From Pleodorina starrii (taxonomy: Eukaryota; Chlorophyta; Chlorophyceae; Chlamydomonadales; Volvocaceae): a DNA stretch of 64,000 nucleotides. Under the pieces are notes generated by a model. That model did no database searches, had not been told where the DNA came from, and saw only the letters and a list, made by a program, of their open reading frames with translations. Below, one piece after another: positions 11,671-23,338 of this stretch (positions are counted from its first letter, which is position 1; each line of letters opens with the position of its first letter). The stretch is taken from NCBI GenBank assembly GCA_030267565.1, contig BRXU01000006.1:546001-610000 (forward strand). The letters run 5' to 3'. The position numbers and the translations under genes are program-made.

Positions 11671-13812
11671 GTCAGGTCAGAGGGATGCGTGTGCCATGCG
11701 TGCGGGCAATGCAGCGTGCACTACCCTTGAGCGGACAGCAGCAGCACTAAGCAGCAGCAGCAGCAGGTGGCAGTGGGCGCGGCAGTAGCGGCGTGGAGCT
11801 GCATGCGGAGGGTGGATGGTGGACAGAGCTCACAATGAAGCGCGCGGCTGCAGTGACGTGCGGCGGCAAATGGAAACTGGTCGATCGGCGTGTTCTGCAC
11901 TGGCACTTGGATTCGAAGCGTGGCGGGTTGCGCCTTTCCTGTTAGATAACACAATTGGCTGCCGGTACTGGATAGCGTGCCGCGCCGTGGAGGAAGGCCT
12001 TCCCCTAGGGGAGGCTGTGGGTGATGGCGGCTAGGGTGAAGGTACCCGCACCTCGTGTCCAATCGAGTTGGCATCGAGGAAGGAAGTCTGTCGGCCGCCA
12101 GGGCCGTGTGTGTGTGGGCCGTACGTGCGCCTTCCCTCCCGGGGAGATGGCTGGCATCGGTCGGGGTCGTGGGTCGTGTGGTGCGATGCGGTGCATGTAT
12201 CGGCATCTAAACCGCGTGAACCTTGCTCAAAACTATCCCCGCACGCCTTTCAAGTACACTCGCGGCGGGCGGCTCCGTACTTTTAAGTCTTCATGTACAC
12301 GCACATGTATTTGTACTCTGTGCGTGCTTTCCGCTGGACTGCAATTGTGGAAGCGGTGGGTTGGGATGCTGACTGGCTGCAGGAGCCCATACATACCTCT
12401 TACAAATGTGGTTCCTTCAACCTACATGCCACTATCTATGACCAGCAGGCCGACAGAAGCCGACTTGCATCGGCAGTTGAGAGTCGAGACCGTTGTTTCT
12501 GTGAGGGTATTCGTCCCTTACATATGTGTACGGCAGCTGTCCTTCATGGCAATGTATGTAAGGATCCCCAGGGAATGAAAGCCTCCTTTGATGCCGTACA
12601 TGAAATACGCCTGCGCCCACCTACCTCTCAGCTCATGCCAGAGTGCATCACTGCGACCAACCTCGGATAGAAACGAACGCCCCCGCCGACTCAGCCACCC
12701 ACAACACGACCCACGGGTCACTGCATGTATGTATGCAAGATGCAATCAACGCATGGCGCCGCTAGCCTCATCCTCAGCAGCAGGCCAACTCCTCATCACA
12801 CACAATAGCACAAGCAAGTACGCCACCCAGCCAATCCCTGATTTTTGGGGCAGCAGGATCTACGCCTCGGAGCGGTGTTAGGGGTGCGGCCGACACCGCT
12901 TAAGAGTTGGGTAAGACTCAGCCTGTCGTACATTTGTTTGTCTGCTTGCGTAAGCAGGAGTAGGGGGAAGGGCGGACATCTGCCGTGTACGTACCGTCTA
13001 CACTCCTCAGATCAGAGGCCACAGTGGTCCTCAAACGTCTGCCTCTGTCAGTCTGTCCAATGAATCCGGCATGAACCGCAAGCCAGCGAGGTGATTCCTG
13101 ACATCCCAGCCCATGACTTTCTCCACCCTACTCATTCTTACGTTAAAGATCTGCAATTATCAACACCGATTAATCCCTGCTGCAGCCAGTTCGACGATCA
13201 ACCGATTCATTCCGCCACCGAATATTGTGATACGTCTGGCGAAACGCCCTCAGGCAAGAAAGTGTGAGATAATAAAGAAACCGACGGAGGACAGCGGAGC
13301 ACTCCCCCCTTAAGAACAACAACAATGGATGGGAGCAAGCCCCTTGCGCTTGTTGCCTCCGCTTATAGTGCACGATCGGCCCGCTGGCCCGCTGGCTCTA
13401 CCCTTCCCAGGGCCTGCAGCCTATTCCTGAAAAAACATTCATCGCATCAGCCTGCAAGTATTTGGTGCTGCGTATGCCCCCCACAAAGTTTGGTAATCCT
13501 TCTTCTTGTTCTTCTCCTATCTACGGAATGTCTCACAGATGATAGCGGCAAAATCCACCTGAGCTTGATTAACAACGGTGCTGTGTGTTTACTTTCTTGA
13601 TGAGGGGCACCCCCCTGCAACCAACTGTTGCTCTTCTGTAGCGATGACAGGCCTAGTTCCTTCAGCGCTGGCGACCAACACAGCAGTGCCAGATCCGACA
13701 TCTCCAAGCTACCATCAAGCCGAACGGCGTGCTGTATGTCTTTGCGCCATCCCACCCCCTCGCTCCCCCCTTGCAAATGACAATCTGCAGCACCGGAGCC
13801 GGATACGACATC

Positions 13813-15351
13813 TCACGGCGCCGCCGCCATCTCACGCACCAGGCTAGCCGCCAGGTCGGGGAAGCACGCCGCCAACTCGCCCAACTGGTCAAACACCACC
13901 TCCCGCCGGTGCCGTACCAAATAGGCCTTGAGTCGCGCCACCAGATCCGTCATGTCGTGCTGCGCCGCCCAAATCAGCTCCGAAACCACCGACCCCGGGG
14001 TCACTGCCGCCAGCAGCCGCACCTGCAGCTTCTTGCTGCACTCCGCCGGCATCAGCAGCCGCCCAGCCAGCTCCGCCGCGGGCCGCAGCAGCTCGTCCGG
14101 CATGTGCAGCTCGCCCGTGTACATGTAGGCAAGCAGCCAGCCAAAGGCCTCCGAGTCCGCGTCCTCCAGAGCCACCTCCGCCTCTCCGCTGTCCGCAAAG
14201 CCGCCCGCCGGGTCCAACAGCCGCCGGAAGTACTCGCTCCGCACCGCCAGCACAGACCGGTGCGCCAGGAAGACCCTGCCGCCGCCGCCGCCTACCCGGA
14301 CGGTGACCGCGCTGTCGAGGTCGCCTGCTGGGGAGGCGGACTGGGCTGTCAGGGCTTTGTGCAGCCCGACGAGTGCCTGATTGTGCTGCTGCGTCTGACG
14401 CTGCTGCGACGAAGTAGCTGCAGTGATGCGGCGTCTGGATTGAGGGAAGCAGGGCCCCAGTCGCAGAGAGGTGACAACATTGACATACCGGTAGGCGCAT
14501 CCGCCATACCCCATGGCCAGGTCCCCCTGCGGCAGGATGCCGAGGCACTGCGGGGCACGTTGGTCCTGCTGCAGGTCCAGCACCGTGTTCACAATGTTGT
14601 TGGCGTCCACGATGCGGAGCTTGGTGTCGTCCAGGACGAGCAACCGGCGATCGGCACAGGTCAAGATGGCGGCAATCCTGGTAAAGCGCGACGTGCTGCC
14701 ATCGCCGTCCGCAAAGCCCGTCGCCTGCCAGTCTCCCCCTACCAGGCGCAACGACCTCCCGCCGCCGTCCCCACCAGCAGCAGCCACGTCCACGACACAC
14801 ACCGCCCGGTCGGTGGCGGCCCACAGTACGCCGGCAGCGACGTTGTACGACAGGCCGACCCAGGTGCCGCTGGGGGTGGTGGTGCCGGGCAGGGTGGTGA
14901 CCTGTCGGCTGGCGACATCCAATGTGCGAATGCAGTCGGAATCTGCAATGTACACGCTGCCCTGGCCGTCGGGCGCGAGTGCCGCAATTTTAAGGAAGCG
15001 CGCGTCAACGCCGCAGTTGTCAGAGTTGTCGCCGCGGCTGCGAACCGTGAACGGGCTGCCAGCGACCAGGCTGACGGCGTTGCTGTGGTCGAGCTGCAGG
15101 ATGGCGGCGTTGTGTGAGGCGAATAGGACGCAATCTGAAGTTGGTTCGTAGGCTGGGCACCGGGCGTTAATTAGGGGAGCCGACAGCGGCAGCAGTGACT
15201 TGTCGGCGCCGGACACGTCGAGGCGCCCCACGACAACCTGGATCCCGTGGCCATGAAAGAACAGCGCTTCGGGCTCGCCCCCCGCAGATGCAGGCCTTGC
15301 CGCGATACCCGTGACTGGGTATGTAGTTCTCACTTGCGTCTGCGCGAACAT
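13813..15351 (-). CDS. Beta-propeller (NHL-like) and BTB/POZ domain protein, intronless
   Basis: A single open frame encodes 512 residues from ATG 15351 to TGA 13815-13813. An upstream in-frame extension lacks ATG and was not used. Residues about 20-300 contain repeated short strands with motifs such as DGQGSVYIADSDCIRTLD and CADRRLLVLDDTKLRIVD, as in NHL/SGL-type beta-propellers. About residues 330-430 form a BTB domain: DSAVTVRVG, VFLAHRSVLAVRSEYFRRLL, EAFGWLLAYMYTGELHM, then a helical region (ELIWAAQHDMTDLVARLKAYL) like the end of BTB and start of BACK. BTB proteins commonly act as substrate adaptors for Cullin-3 ubiquitin ligases; that role here is inferred. Propeller-BTB fusions of this layout are familiar from Chlamydomonas-type genomes. 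No intron is needed, which contrasts with all other host genes in the window. Confidence 0.85.
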   Translation of the reverse strand: MFAQTQVRTTYPVTGIAARPASAGGEPEALFFHGHGIQVVVGRLDVSGADKSLLPLSAPLINARCPAYEPTSDCVLFASHNAAILQLDHSNAVSLVAGSPFTVRSRGDNSDNCGVDARFLKIAALAPDGQGSVYIADSDCIRTLDVASRQVTTLPGTTTPSGTWVGLSYNVAAGVLWAATDRAVCVVDVAAAGGDGGGRSLRLVGGDWQATGFADGDGSTSRFTRIAAILTCADRRLLVLDDTKLRIVDANNIVNTVLDLQQDQRAPQCLGILPQGDLAMGYGGCAYRYVNVVTSLRLGPCFPQSRRRITAATSSQQRQTQQHNQALVGLHKALTAQSASPAGDLDSAVTVRVGGGGGRVFLAHRSVLAVRSEYFRRLLDPAGGFADSGEAEVALEDADSEAFGWLLAYMYTGELHMPDELLRPAAELAGRLLMPAECSKKLQVRLLAAVTPGSVVSELIWAAQHDMTDLVARLKAYLVRHRREVVFDQLGELAACFPDLAASLVREMAAAP

Positions 15352-15794
15352 GACCGAGATTATGTTGCAGAACGGTATGATGTTACACAATGCACCTTGC
15401 GTCACTACTAGCTAATTGGGTGACGCTCCAATTTTGTAGGAATTTACTTGCGCTAAAGAGTACGACGACCCGCCGAGGCGCTCGATTCCAGTGACGGACA
15501 CTCCGAGGCATCAGCAGTCTATCTGGACGGCGCGGACGCACACGTTGCGCGACGACTTTCAGCACGTCGTCCACTTCTTACATACGGACGGACCGCGCAC
15601 CACCTGTAGATCCAGGAGCAGCCAGGCGCCTTCAAGAGCAGCCTGGCGTCCGTTGAAGCACCCGTGAGACCGTTCAGCTGCCGCCAGGGTTCGAAGGCCC
15701 TGCCTTGAACAGACCTTGTAAACTGTAAATGGCCCACAACGAACAACATGACCCACGGGTCGCCGCATGCATATAACATAAGCCGCTCGCCCGT

Positions 15795-15870
15795 CAGGAA
15801 GAAGCCTAACGGTAAAGCACGCACATAACTTTGTGGAGAGCCTGGGTTCAAATCCGGGCCTGTCCGCTCG
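15795..15870 (+). repeat. tRNA-like Pol III promoter relic, possible SINE head
   Basis: A perfect internal B box GGTTCAAATCC at 15845-15855 is preceded about 40 nt upstream by a D-arm/A-box-like string AGCCTAACGGTAAAGC. The D stem has one mismatch, the anticodon stem pairs only partly (with a TAAC loop) and the acceptor stem does not pair. It is therefore not a functional tRNA as read. A decayed tRNA or tRNA-derived SINE is the better explanation. Confidence 0.35.
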
Positions 15871-16083
15871 ACCACATAGGTCGGGAGTTAGAGATTGTGG
15901 CTTTCTGTCGAGATGCGGAGTTGAGGTCGTAGTTGGTACGCTACATTCGCGCGCTTAATATGTTGGACATGACAAGAAGGCTAGGGTTTGATCTGGTTGT
16001 TTGTTATTTGTACAATATCGTGTGATACTGCGCTGTTATTCTTTGTGTGATACTCCGCTTTATTTTTTTGTGTGATACTTTTT

Positions 16084-17244
16084 GGGCGGGGCCCCAGCGC
16101 GAAGCGCCGTCCCCACTTAACCCGCAATGTCGCCTCCCTGCCTAACAGTGCATAAACTCCATCATGTCTACATGACCAATACGCAAAGCCCGCCCAACAT
16201 CGCACATCGCAAGACCTGCGCGACACCACACAGACTGCAAAATGCATGGCCTCGCCGTTGCGGGCTCGCGAAGCTTCACACTTACAAACGGACGCGCGAC
16301 AAACCAAACACATCTTTCAGTTTGCCCAAACAAAAAACGAGCCCTTCCGCACAGCAATCCTTTCCGAACACATATCCTTTCGTACATGCCCGACGGCCTA
16401 TCCTTATGCCGCCCTCACTTATTAAGAGGCCCCGCCCTGTTGCCCATGTCCGTGCCTGCCTGCCTGCCTGCCTGGGATGTCCTGACCCAAGTGCAGAATC
16501 TCGGCCAGCAGAAACGCAATATGAGTAAAAATTTACATTCTTTACTGCATGGTATCTTTATTATAGGCTACAAAAATCGTATGAGTACAAACCACTTCTG
16601 CAGTCTCCATGGAGTGAGGCCGAAGTCAAACCAACGCCTCTCGGCCTGTAATTCATTTCAAAAGGAATGGAATCTAGAAATGACGGCGTGAAATGAATCT
16701 TCGTTTCGGCAACCAACTATGTTTGCAGATGTTTGCATAGCGAACATTCTTCCCGCTTCCACACCACAGCTCTGCTAGCCGGTCCGACCGCCTTCACGCA
16801 TATTCCTACTACAAAGAATAACAAAGGTTGCAAGGGACAAACCATGAGGGGCAAACTGCTGGTTGTTGGACGCCAAGCCGCAAATGCATGCACGATGCGG
16901 GCAAGTAAGTCAAGTCGGCAACCTAGGGGACTGCTACGTTCCATGTCAAGCCTCCTCTACGGCGAATACCTCGGTAGCGAAGCCTGTGCACCCTCGTCGG
17001 CAACTGCACGTCATCGCGACCCTCTCAAACGGTTCCGCTGTCCTTCTATTGGCAAGTCAGCCTGCGTGACATGTGAATGATACACTACATGTCTACTGTC
17101 AAGTAACTTAAGCCAATGCGCTGGCCGGAAGAGTTGCTCAGTGCCGAGACGGCGCGCGTTGCTTAACACGGGGCGGATTGCTGAAGCCGCAGGCATTTCA
17201 GATATAAAGCTCTGGCTGTCTATCAGCAGGAATGTTGACACTCC
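16084..17244 (+). mobile_element. TIR transposon, copy A (right end missing, internal insertion)
   Basis: This copy starts with TTTTT then GGGCGGGGCCCCAGCGCGAAGCG and is alignable by eye to copy B. Shared blocks include TCTCGGCCA...GAAA, ACATTCTTTA.TGCA.GGTA, GCAGTCTCCATGGA, GACGGCGTGAAATGAATC and GCCGCAGGCATTTCAG.TAT. It carries about 310 bp (roughly 16117-16428) absent from copy B, and homology ends after CAGGAATGTTGACACT without a right terminal repeat. No transposase is encoded, so it is non-autonomous. Confidence 0.7.
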
Positions 17245-17274
17245 AGTAAGCGCGTGCACCGTAACTACGGTCAT

Positions 17275-17294
17275 GACCGTGCTCGAGCACGGTC
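17275..17294. repeat. 20-bp perfect palindrome
   Basis: GACCGTGCTC followed by its exact reverse complement GAGCACGGTC. Related half-sites (ACCGTGCTC) recur at about 17320-17335 and 17670-17690, so it is part of a small family of CCGTGCTC motifs in this intergenic region. Confidence 0.7.
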
Positions 17295-18549
17295 CCCAAT
17301 AAATACCGCAACTACGGTCAAGACCGTGCTCAGCAGCATGCTCGAGCGTGCTCAGCCACACCAGTGCAGATTTAGCCTGCTGAAAAGGAAGTGATAACGT
17401 TTCTATAGCTAGTGCAACCATATATTCCGACCAAAATGGGGATTTGCCCATCCCTTGCTGGTGTAGTTTTGCTCAAGTGCACTTCATCCCAGCCATGCTC
17501 TGTGTGATGGCCGCCCTAGCTAGGCCTTTAGGCCGGCAATCCTGCATTTAAGGGTCATGTGCAAGGCATATATATACCGCGCGAGCATGGCGGTTCCCTG
17601 TGTCTAGCAACGCAGAGCACGTTGTCAAAGTGTGCGCTTCCCTGTGGCGCCTGAGCACGGTACATGCCGTAATCACGGTCAACACCGTGCTCAGGGTGTT
17701 GCAGCCGTGCTCACGTCCTATACCGCGTCCGATGACCCGCCGAAAGCATGGAAACGTATGTTCTTATGTCAAACTAAAAGGTTCCAGTGACAAAGTGAGG
17801 ATTCGGGGCCATCTGGCTGGGATAGCCTGTGGACCTGCTGCACGGGTGGCACACATCCCTAGCCTGTGGTGTCGGCACTGGCAGGGGGAGCGAGATGGAG
17901 AGAGCCGGCGGGGCGAGGGTTGAGCCTCAAGGTGGATGCTTTGTCGTCAGTGGGAGGATGAGACGGTTCCTCTCTTGGTTCAGAACTCGGAATGGGGAAG
18001 GTGATGGGTTGTTTTGGAAGGCACGAGGCGGTGGCTTGCAGGCGAGGTGGTGAGGTTGCAGAGCCGCACTCACATGCATGCACGCGGTTGAGGGGCGCGG
18101 CGGGGTAATAAGAAGAAGGGGCGCCGCGGCGCGGCTTTCCGGAAAGTGGCGCGGCTTTTCAGGAAGCAGTACACGACGCTTGCTTCGTGTTGGAGCAAGG
18201 TTATTATTCTGGTTTGTTCGAGTCAAGGCATGTGGAGATGCTGTACGTACGTACTGGATAGATGTCTCTTTTCCCACAAAGGCAACGACGCCGCAGGGTA
18301 CAGAGCTTGGATCGGTTTGCGGAGGTGAGTGGGGGGCCATTGTGTCGCTCCAGTGACGGCGTGGGATCTCTGGTTCATAACTACTGTCGCGGCAACTTGC
18401 TTCTTGTGGTTGAGAGTTGGCAGTTAGCCTCACGTCTGACCAAGAATCAGCCCAATCCTCGTGTCGTACTGCTCGTCCGACCAGAGCGCTACCTAGGTGC
18501 GAGTGCTTCATGCTGCGTGGAAGCGCTTCTCCTGGTCAGGATAGCCCTG

Positions 18550-18685
18550 GAGGGCAGGGGAAGGGCAGGGAAGGGCAGGAGAGGGCAGAGGAGGGCAGGG
18601 GAGGGCAGGGGAGGGGAGGTGCGGCGAGGGCAGGGGAGGTCAGGGGAGAGCAGGGGAGGTCAGGGGAGGTCAGGGGAGGGCGGGT
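18550..18685 (+). repeat. G-rich minisatellite (AGGGCAGGGG / AGGTCAGGGG)
   Basis: Tandem 9-11 bp units AGGGCAGGGG, shifting into GAGGTCAGGG units, repeat about 13 times. The strand is almost free of long pyrimidine runs and could form G-quadruplexes. Confidence 0.8.
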
Positions 18686-20964
18686 GCCGTGCACACACAC
18701 CGATGACGCGCGTCCTCTTCTTCTCTACCCGGCCACCCACGCAAACCCTACTTAAGATGACAGTGTTGGTGCAGCAGCTGCAGCTTTGCAAAAGCCGAAA
18801 GAGCAACTGCACCAATCGGGGGATGCCAGCCATCGAGTAATCTGGTATGCATTCACGTGTGGGGACGACTGTTGGGTGTGGAACTGTGGATGCTGTTCAT
18901 GGGCTTAAGCCCCTCGCACGCAGGGATAATGAAAGGGTGAAATGAATCAAATAACAGGACACATATAGATGCCAAGTGTGCAGCACCCAGATTTACGATA
19001 AAAGTTCTGCATAAATAAAAGTTCTTTCGCCAAACATCAATTACAGCAGGCAGGGTGGCTGGACGCCGAGCACGCGGAAGCTTCATTCGATACAATGGCG
19101 CAAGAAGTAAAGACTGAAGCTACCCAGGGTCTGCTGCCACCCAGGGTTTTGGTATGGATGGCGGGTGTGGCGTGGTGCTCAACGAGAAGGTCCACCTTCA
19201 GTTCAGACCTGGCGCCAGGCGGGTCAGGAGGATCAACGCAACACCTGCTGCTGGTTCATCCGTCACTCGCGAATGCAACGCAAGCCGTGCGTGAGATGTG
19301 GGCGGGGTACGTCCTTGATTGGTTTCTTCGGGATGCATGGTGTCGCTGCGCTTGTGTGTGTGGATGGACGAGGAGCCCCGCGTGCGTGGATGCCGTCGTG
19401 AAAGTCCAATTGTACGTATGTACCCGCCTTGCTTGGTCCCAGCAGCATGGATGTGCCGCTGGTGCACCGGGTGGCAGCTGAGGTGCCGAAGTCGCATTTA
19501 TTTGCAGAGAATATGACCGCCTTACTTCCGGAGTTCCGGTTGAATGCTTTGCGCTTTTGCCGCAACCGGCCTTTAAAAACGTATGATTGTAGCCATTACC
19601 ACTAGTCCACTACGTCCTTACATTATTCTTAAAAGTTTAACAATAACTGTCAGAATGCATGACTTACCAATAATATTGTATTCAAATTGCTGTCATAGCA
19701 TAGGTTGGTAAGAATGATAGCGTATTAGCCGAGTATTAGCACGTGAAATAAATAGTGCCTCTCCAGCTTCTCATGAAGCTTTCATTCGAAACACACTTCG
19801 TTCACACTTAACGATTATCCTCTCTTTGCATTCCTACGCATCCAGCTCGTACGTCATACGTAGGAAATAGCATCGGCCCATACTGCCATCCACCCGCCTG
19901 CTGAGGGTACCCACGCACGGGGTTCGGATTCGGGTGTTACTTGATAATAAATGTATTAATTGTGTAATGGTGTATTTTCGCTGATCCAAAGGCCTCGGCA
20001 GCAGCAAATCCGATAATCGGTAATCCGAATAATGATAATCCGAATGACAGATAGATATAACTACTATCAACGAATCCAGAGAGCTACTCTCATCTATCCG
20101 AAATGGGCAATCGTCAATTTTTTATAAGGAAAGCGAATTAAGTGTGCTGTACAGTATCCTGCTGGTCGGCTGCTGGCCGCTAAATACTATGTAGCGACTT
20201 CAAATAATTGCATACATACAGTTAGCAGCACTTTACGGCTTATTTCTATACGTATACGGTATAATGGGGAATAGTATATATATGCAACCCTTTCTTTGCA
20301 TTTGGCAACTCTGTCAATCCGAAGGCCGACGCCGTGAATCTATCTATACGTACGTACGTCGGCGCCGTCCATACGTTTGGCAACGTTACTAAATAATCTA
20401 GCATGGATTTTGTATTCATTGAGACGATCACTATTCCACCAATTATTCGACCCTTGTGGATAACCTCAGCAGCACGCAGCCGCCAAGCGAGGCCTTGTAT
20501 CGCCTTGCGGATCCGTGCTGTCTTTTGTGCTGGCATCAAGTAGTTGTTTTCATGTCTCAAATGGCCTTTTAAAATTACCATTACAAATATAATAATTAAA
20601 CGTCGTATCCGGGCAACGAATTCTTACATAGAATTACTAATCTATCTGTCTTACTCATCCGTTACCAATTTGTACGGACCGCCTGGTAAGTACGATACTC
20701 ATGATGAACAGCTTGTATTTTATATATATGCAGTTATTTGCAGCATCACAAAACAACATACCTGAAATCTGAAGTGATTATTGAAGACTCATTCCTTACG
20801 CGCACCCTCTCTTACACCTCTTTTCGTCATACATTACTAATTATCGATTAAAACAATTGACGTACGATTTACGTGCTCCCGTAAAGCAGTCTAACGGAAC
20901 GCGCAACCTGTTTATGATTTATTCGATCATCCATAACAAAGAACACGCACATACAGCAGACAGC

Positions 20965-23338
20965 ATGGAGGACATGAACGACACGCGCAGCCCGGTCCAA
21001 CCATCATCCGAGGATACCATGGACTGCTTCATGGATTACATCACCATCGTGGATGACCATGACTACCAAGACCATCCAGTGGCTCAACAGGCACTGGTGG
21101 AGCAGCAGCTGCCGCACGCCAATGCTGCGGTCCTGCAGCAGTTCACAACTGAACAGGATGCCATGAGCGTTGAGTTTGTCACCTCTGGCGGTAATGCCGG
21201 CAGCAGCAGCAGCGACTTTGACCTGATGGACTCCATTGACTTCAGCAGCCAGTGCTGGCATGGCGACGCCATTATGTCGGACACCGACGGCAACGGAAAT
21301 AATAACGTCGGTTCCGATGGGTGCACCACTAGCAACGGCACTCCGACGAGTGGAGTGCACCCGGGCTTGATTGCATCTGAAGGCGCCGCTGCCGCCAACA
21401 CCACCTCAAACGCCATCACTGCTGGCGCCGCCAACGTCTCCACGCCCCAGTTGGTGCAGCAGCCCCCCTTGCAGAGTCCTCATGCGCACGTGATGCCGTA
21501 CATCGACGACTGGTCGGCAGGCCCGTCGCCCCTCAACGGCGCGTTCATCATGCCCGATGGTACTATCTTTCAGGGTGGTGCGGGTCCTCAGCAGGGGCCG
21601 TACAACAGCCCGCATGTGTCGTCGTCACAGGCGGCACAGCCGACGAACCCATGCTACCCGAACAACGGTGGCGATGCGTTCATCCAGCAGGGGCCGATGA
21701 TGGTTGGCCACGACATGGCCGCCGGTGGCAGTGCTGCTGGCGCCGCAGCCGCAAACGGCGGCGGCAGCGCTTGCGTGCCTCGTGCGGGCACCCGAATGAA
21801 GCGTACGCCCGTGCAGCGCAACTGCGGCGGCGACATCGGCGGTGGCAGCCGTTTCAAGAAGAGCCGCAAAAGTGGTCGAACCGATAAGAGCACCCAGGCC
21901 GCCGCCAACGACCTCCCAGGCGGCAGCAACGATGCGATGCCGCCCAAGAAGAAGGCTGCGAAGCGGACCAAGGCAAAAGGGAAGGCGGCCAAGGCCGCGA
22001 AGGAGGCCAAGGCTGCCGAAGCTGCTGCAGGACCCTCCACAAGCGGCGGCCACAATGCACGGAAGAAGACCAAGGGCAGCAGCTCCGTTTACAAGGGCGT
22101 CTGCAAGTGAGTGCTTATGCGTGTCTTCCTCTTCCTTTTGCATGGGCGGGAATCGATCGACCTATCGGTCGGCCACAGTGCCGTCCAAGATGCCGTACGT
22201 CCATTATGCATTCGCTGTGAAAAATACACCACTTAATACACGCACGTGCACTCATCATACAGACGGACGCACACATTCAAGCAACATCCCGTGCGTGCAG
22301 CAGGTCTATCTTCTTCGTTCATCCACGCATGCACGCACTAGCTAGGCTGCTGCCCCCGCCATGAGTCAACAATCGAATCAAGCGTCGATAGATCCGCCAA
22401 TCTCCCCTGCTGACATCTACCCCTCTCTAACTACCGCCGCTCAGGAGCAAACAGTATTTTGAGGCACACTTCTGGAACTCCCGCGCGCCGCGCAAGACGG
22501 GCGGCCGCAGGTTCGGGAAACAGGTGTACCTTGGGGGCTTCACCTCGGAGTTGTGGGCTGCGGTGGCCTACGACCTGGCTGCGATCGTGTTCTGGAGCGA
22601 GAAGGCCCAAACCAACGTGAGACAGGGTCGAAAGACGACGAGGGATGGATGGACTATGGAAGGGTAGATCGGCGTGTGGGGGGAGATCATACATCCCTAC
22701 ATATATACATACATACAAGGAGGGGCCACGCCTGACCACGGCCATCGTGCGTGATGGAACACAAAGCAGTGCAGGTCTTTACCCTTTATCATTCAACCAA
22801 CTTAATTAGGGGGGCGCTTCGTTCTTGATGGGGGGGCCCATGCATGCACGCCGTGCGCGTGCGGCACACGCCGTGATTGCTATGTTTGCTTGTTGCATGG
22901 TCTGCCTGTCCATACTACATAAACACAAACCGCTTATATATCATGACAAATAAACTTACGTTATGCCCCTCTTGCCGTCATTCTAAACAACCTCAGTTCC
23001 CTATGGAGGAGTACCGTGCGCATATGGCGTTCTTGAGCACGCTGTCAGAGGAAGACATCAGCGCGTTGCTGCAGATGGCGGCAAAGATGAACCCCGACGG
23101 CGAGGACGACGATGACATTAAAGTCGTCGACCCTCCGGCGGCGGTCGTCATGCTCGCGGACATTTTGGAAGAAGTTGCAGCGAAGTATCGCGACGTCGCT
23201 CCAGCTGGTGCGGCCGAGGAGGAACCGGCCGAGGAACCGACCGAGGAGGACTCGGTCGAGGAGGACTCGGCCGAGGAGGACTCGGCCGAGGAGGACTCGG
23301 ACGACGAGGGATCGGGCGAGGAGGGATCGGACGAGTAG
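20965..23338 (+). CDS. AP2-domain transcription factor, 3 exons
   Basis: Exons 20965-22106, 22445-22616 and 22997-23338 join in frame (GTGAGT and GTGAGA donors, CTCAG acceptors) to give 551 residues. The AP2 DNA-binding domain spans about residues 372-440 across the first two introns. It shows SSSVYKGVCK, then YFEAHFWNSRAPRK, RFGKQVYLGGFTSELWAAVAYDLAA and FWSEKAQTNFP, which keep the YxG, AHFW, YLGGF and AAxAYDxAA signature positions. Before it lies a Lys/Ala-rich stretch (PPKKKAAKRTKAKGKAAKAA), a likely nuclear localisation region. The N-terminal part is low complexity (Ala, Gly, Ser, Asn) with early acidic patches. The C-terminus ends in repeated AEEDS/VEEDS acidic units that could act as an activation domain (inference). 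ATG 20965 is used; an in-frame ATG at 20914 is an alternative. A TGTAA motif at 23904 could serve 3' processing. Confidence 0.9.
23221..23335 (+). repeat. 15-bp coding repeat for acidic tail of the AP2 protein
   Basis: Tandem GAGGACTCGGCCGAG units (with GTC, GAC and GGC variants) encode EEDSA/EEDSV repeats at the C-terminus of the AP2 protein. The repeat keeps the reading frame. Confidence 0.85.

Larger units (their letters stand above)
9340..13812. other. Long intergenic stretch with simple repeats, no supported gene
   Basis: This 4.5-kb interval separates the 3' ends of two convergent genes. It holds a CCAT-rich run (9650-9680), a GGA microsatellite (about 10250-10275), a CAG-rich run (about 11735-11768) and a 20-bp left-end fragment of the GGGCGGGGCCCC transposon at 11650-11670. 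Two patches (10650-10973 and 11300-11439) have coding-like composition and acceptor-like boundaries, but no family resemblance or complete splice model. Confidence 0.45.
15352..20964. other. Repeat-rich intergenic region, no supported gene
   Basis: Between the BTB gene and the AP2 gene lie the tRNA-like relic, a truncated TIR transposon, a 20-bp palindrome, a G-rich minisatellite and, from about 19560 onward, an AT-rich stretch. A TATATATA string at about 20719-20727 lies some 240 bp upstream of the AP2 start and could be its TATA element (inference). No reading frame showed a protein family. Confidence 0.5.

Noticed and set aside
12021..12670. Overlapping open frames of 125-185 codons
   Set aside because: Their composition is not coding-like, they overlap in several frames and contain no motif; most likely chance openness in GC-rich DNA.
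15795..15870. Functional tRNA gene
   Set aside because: The acceptor stem does not pair and the anticodon stem is mostly mismatched, so only a relic is supported.
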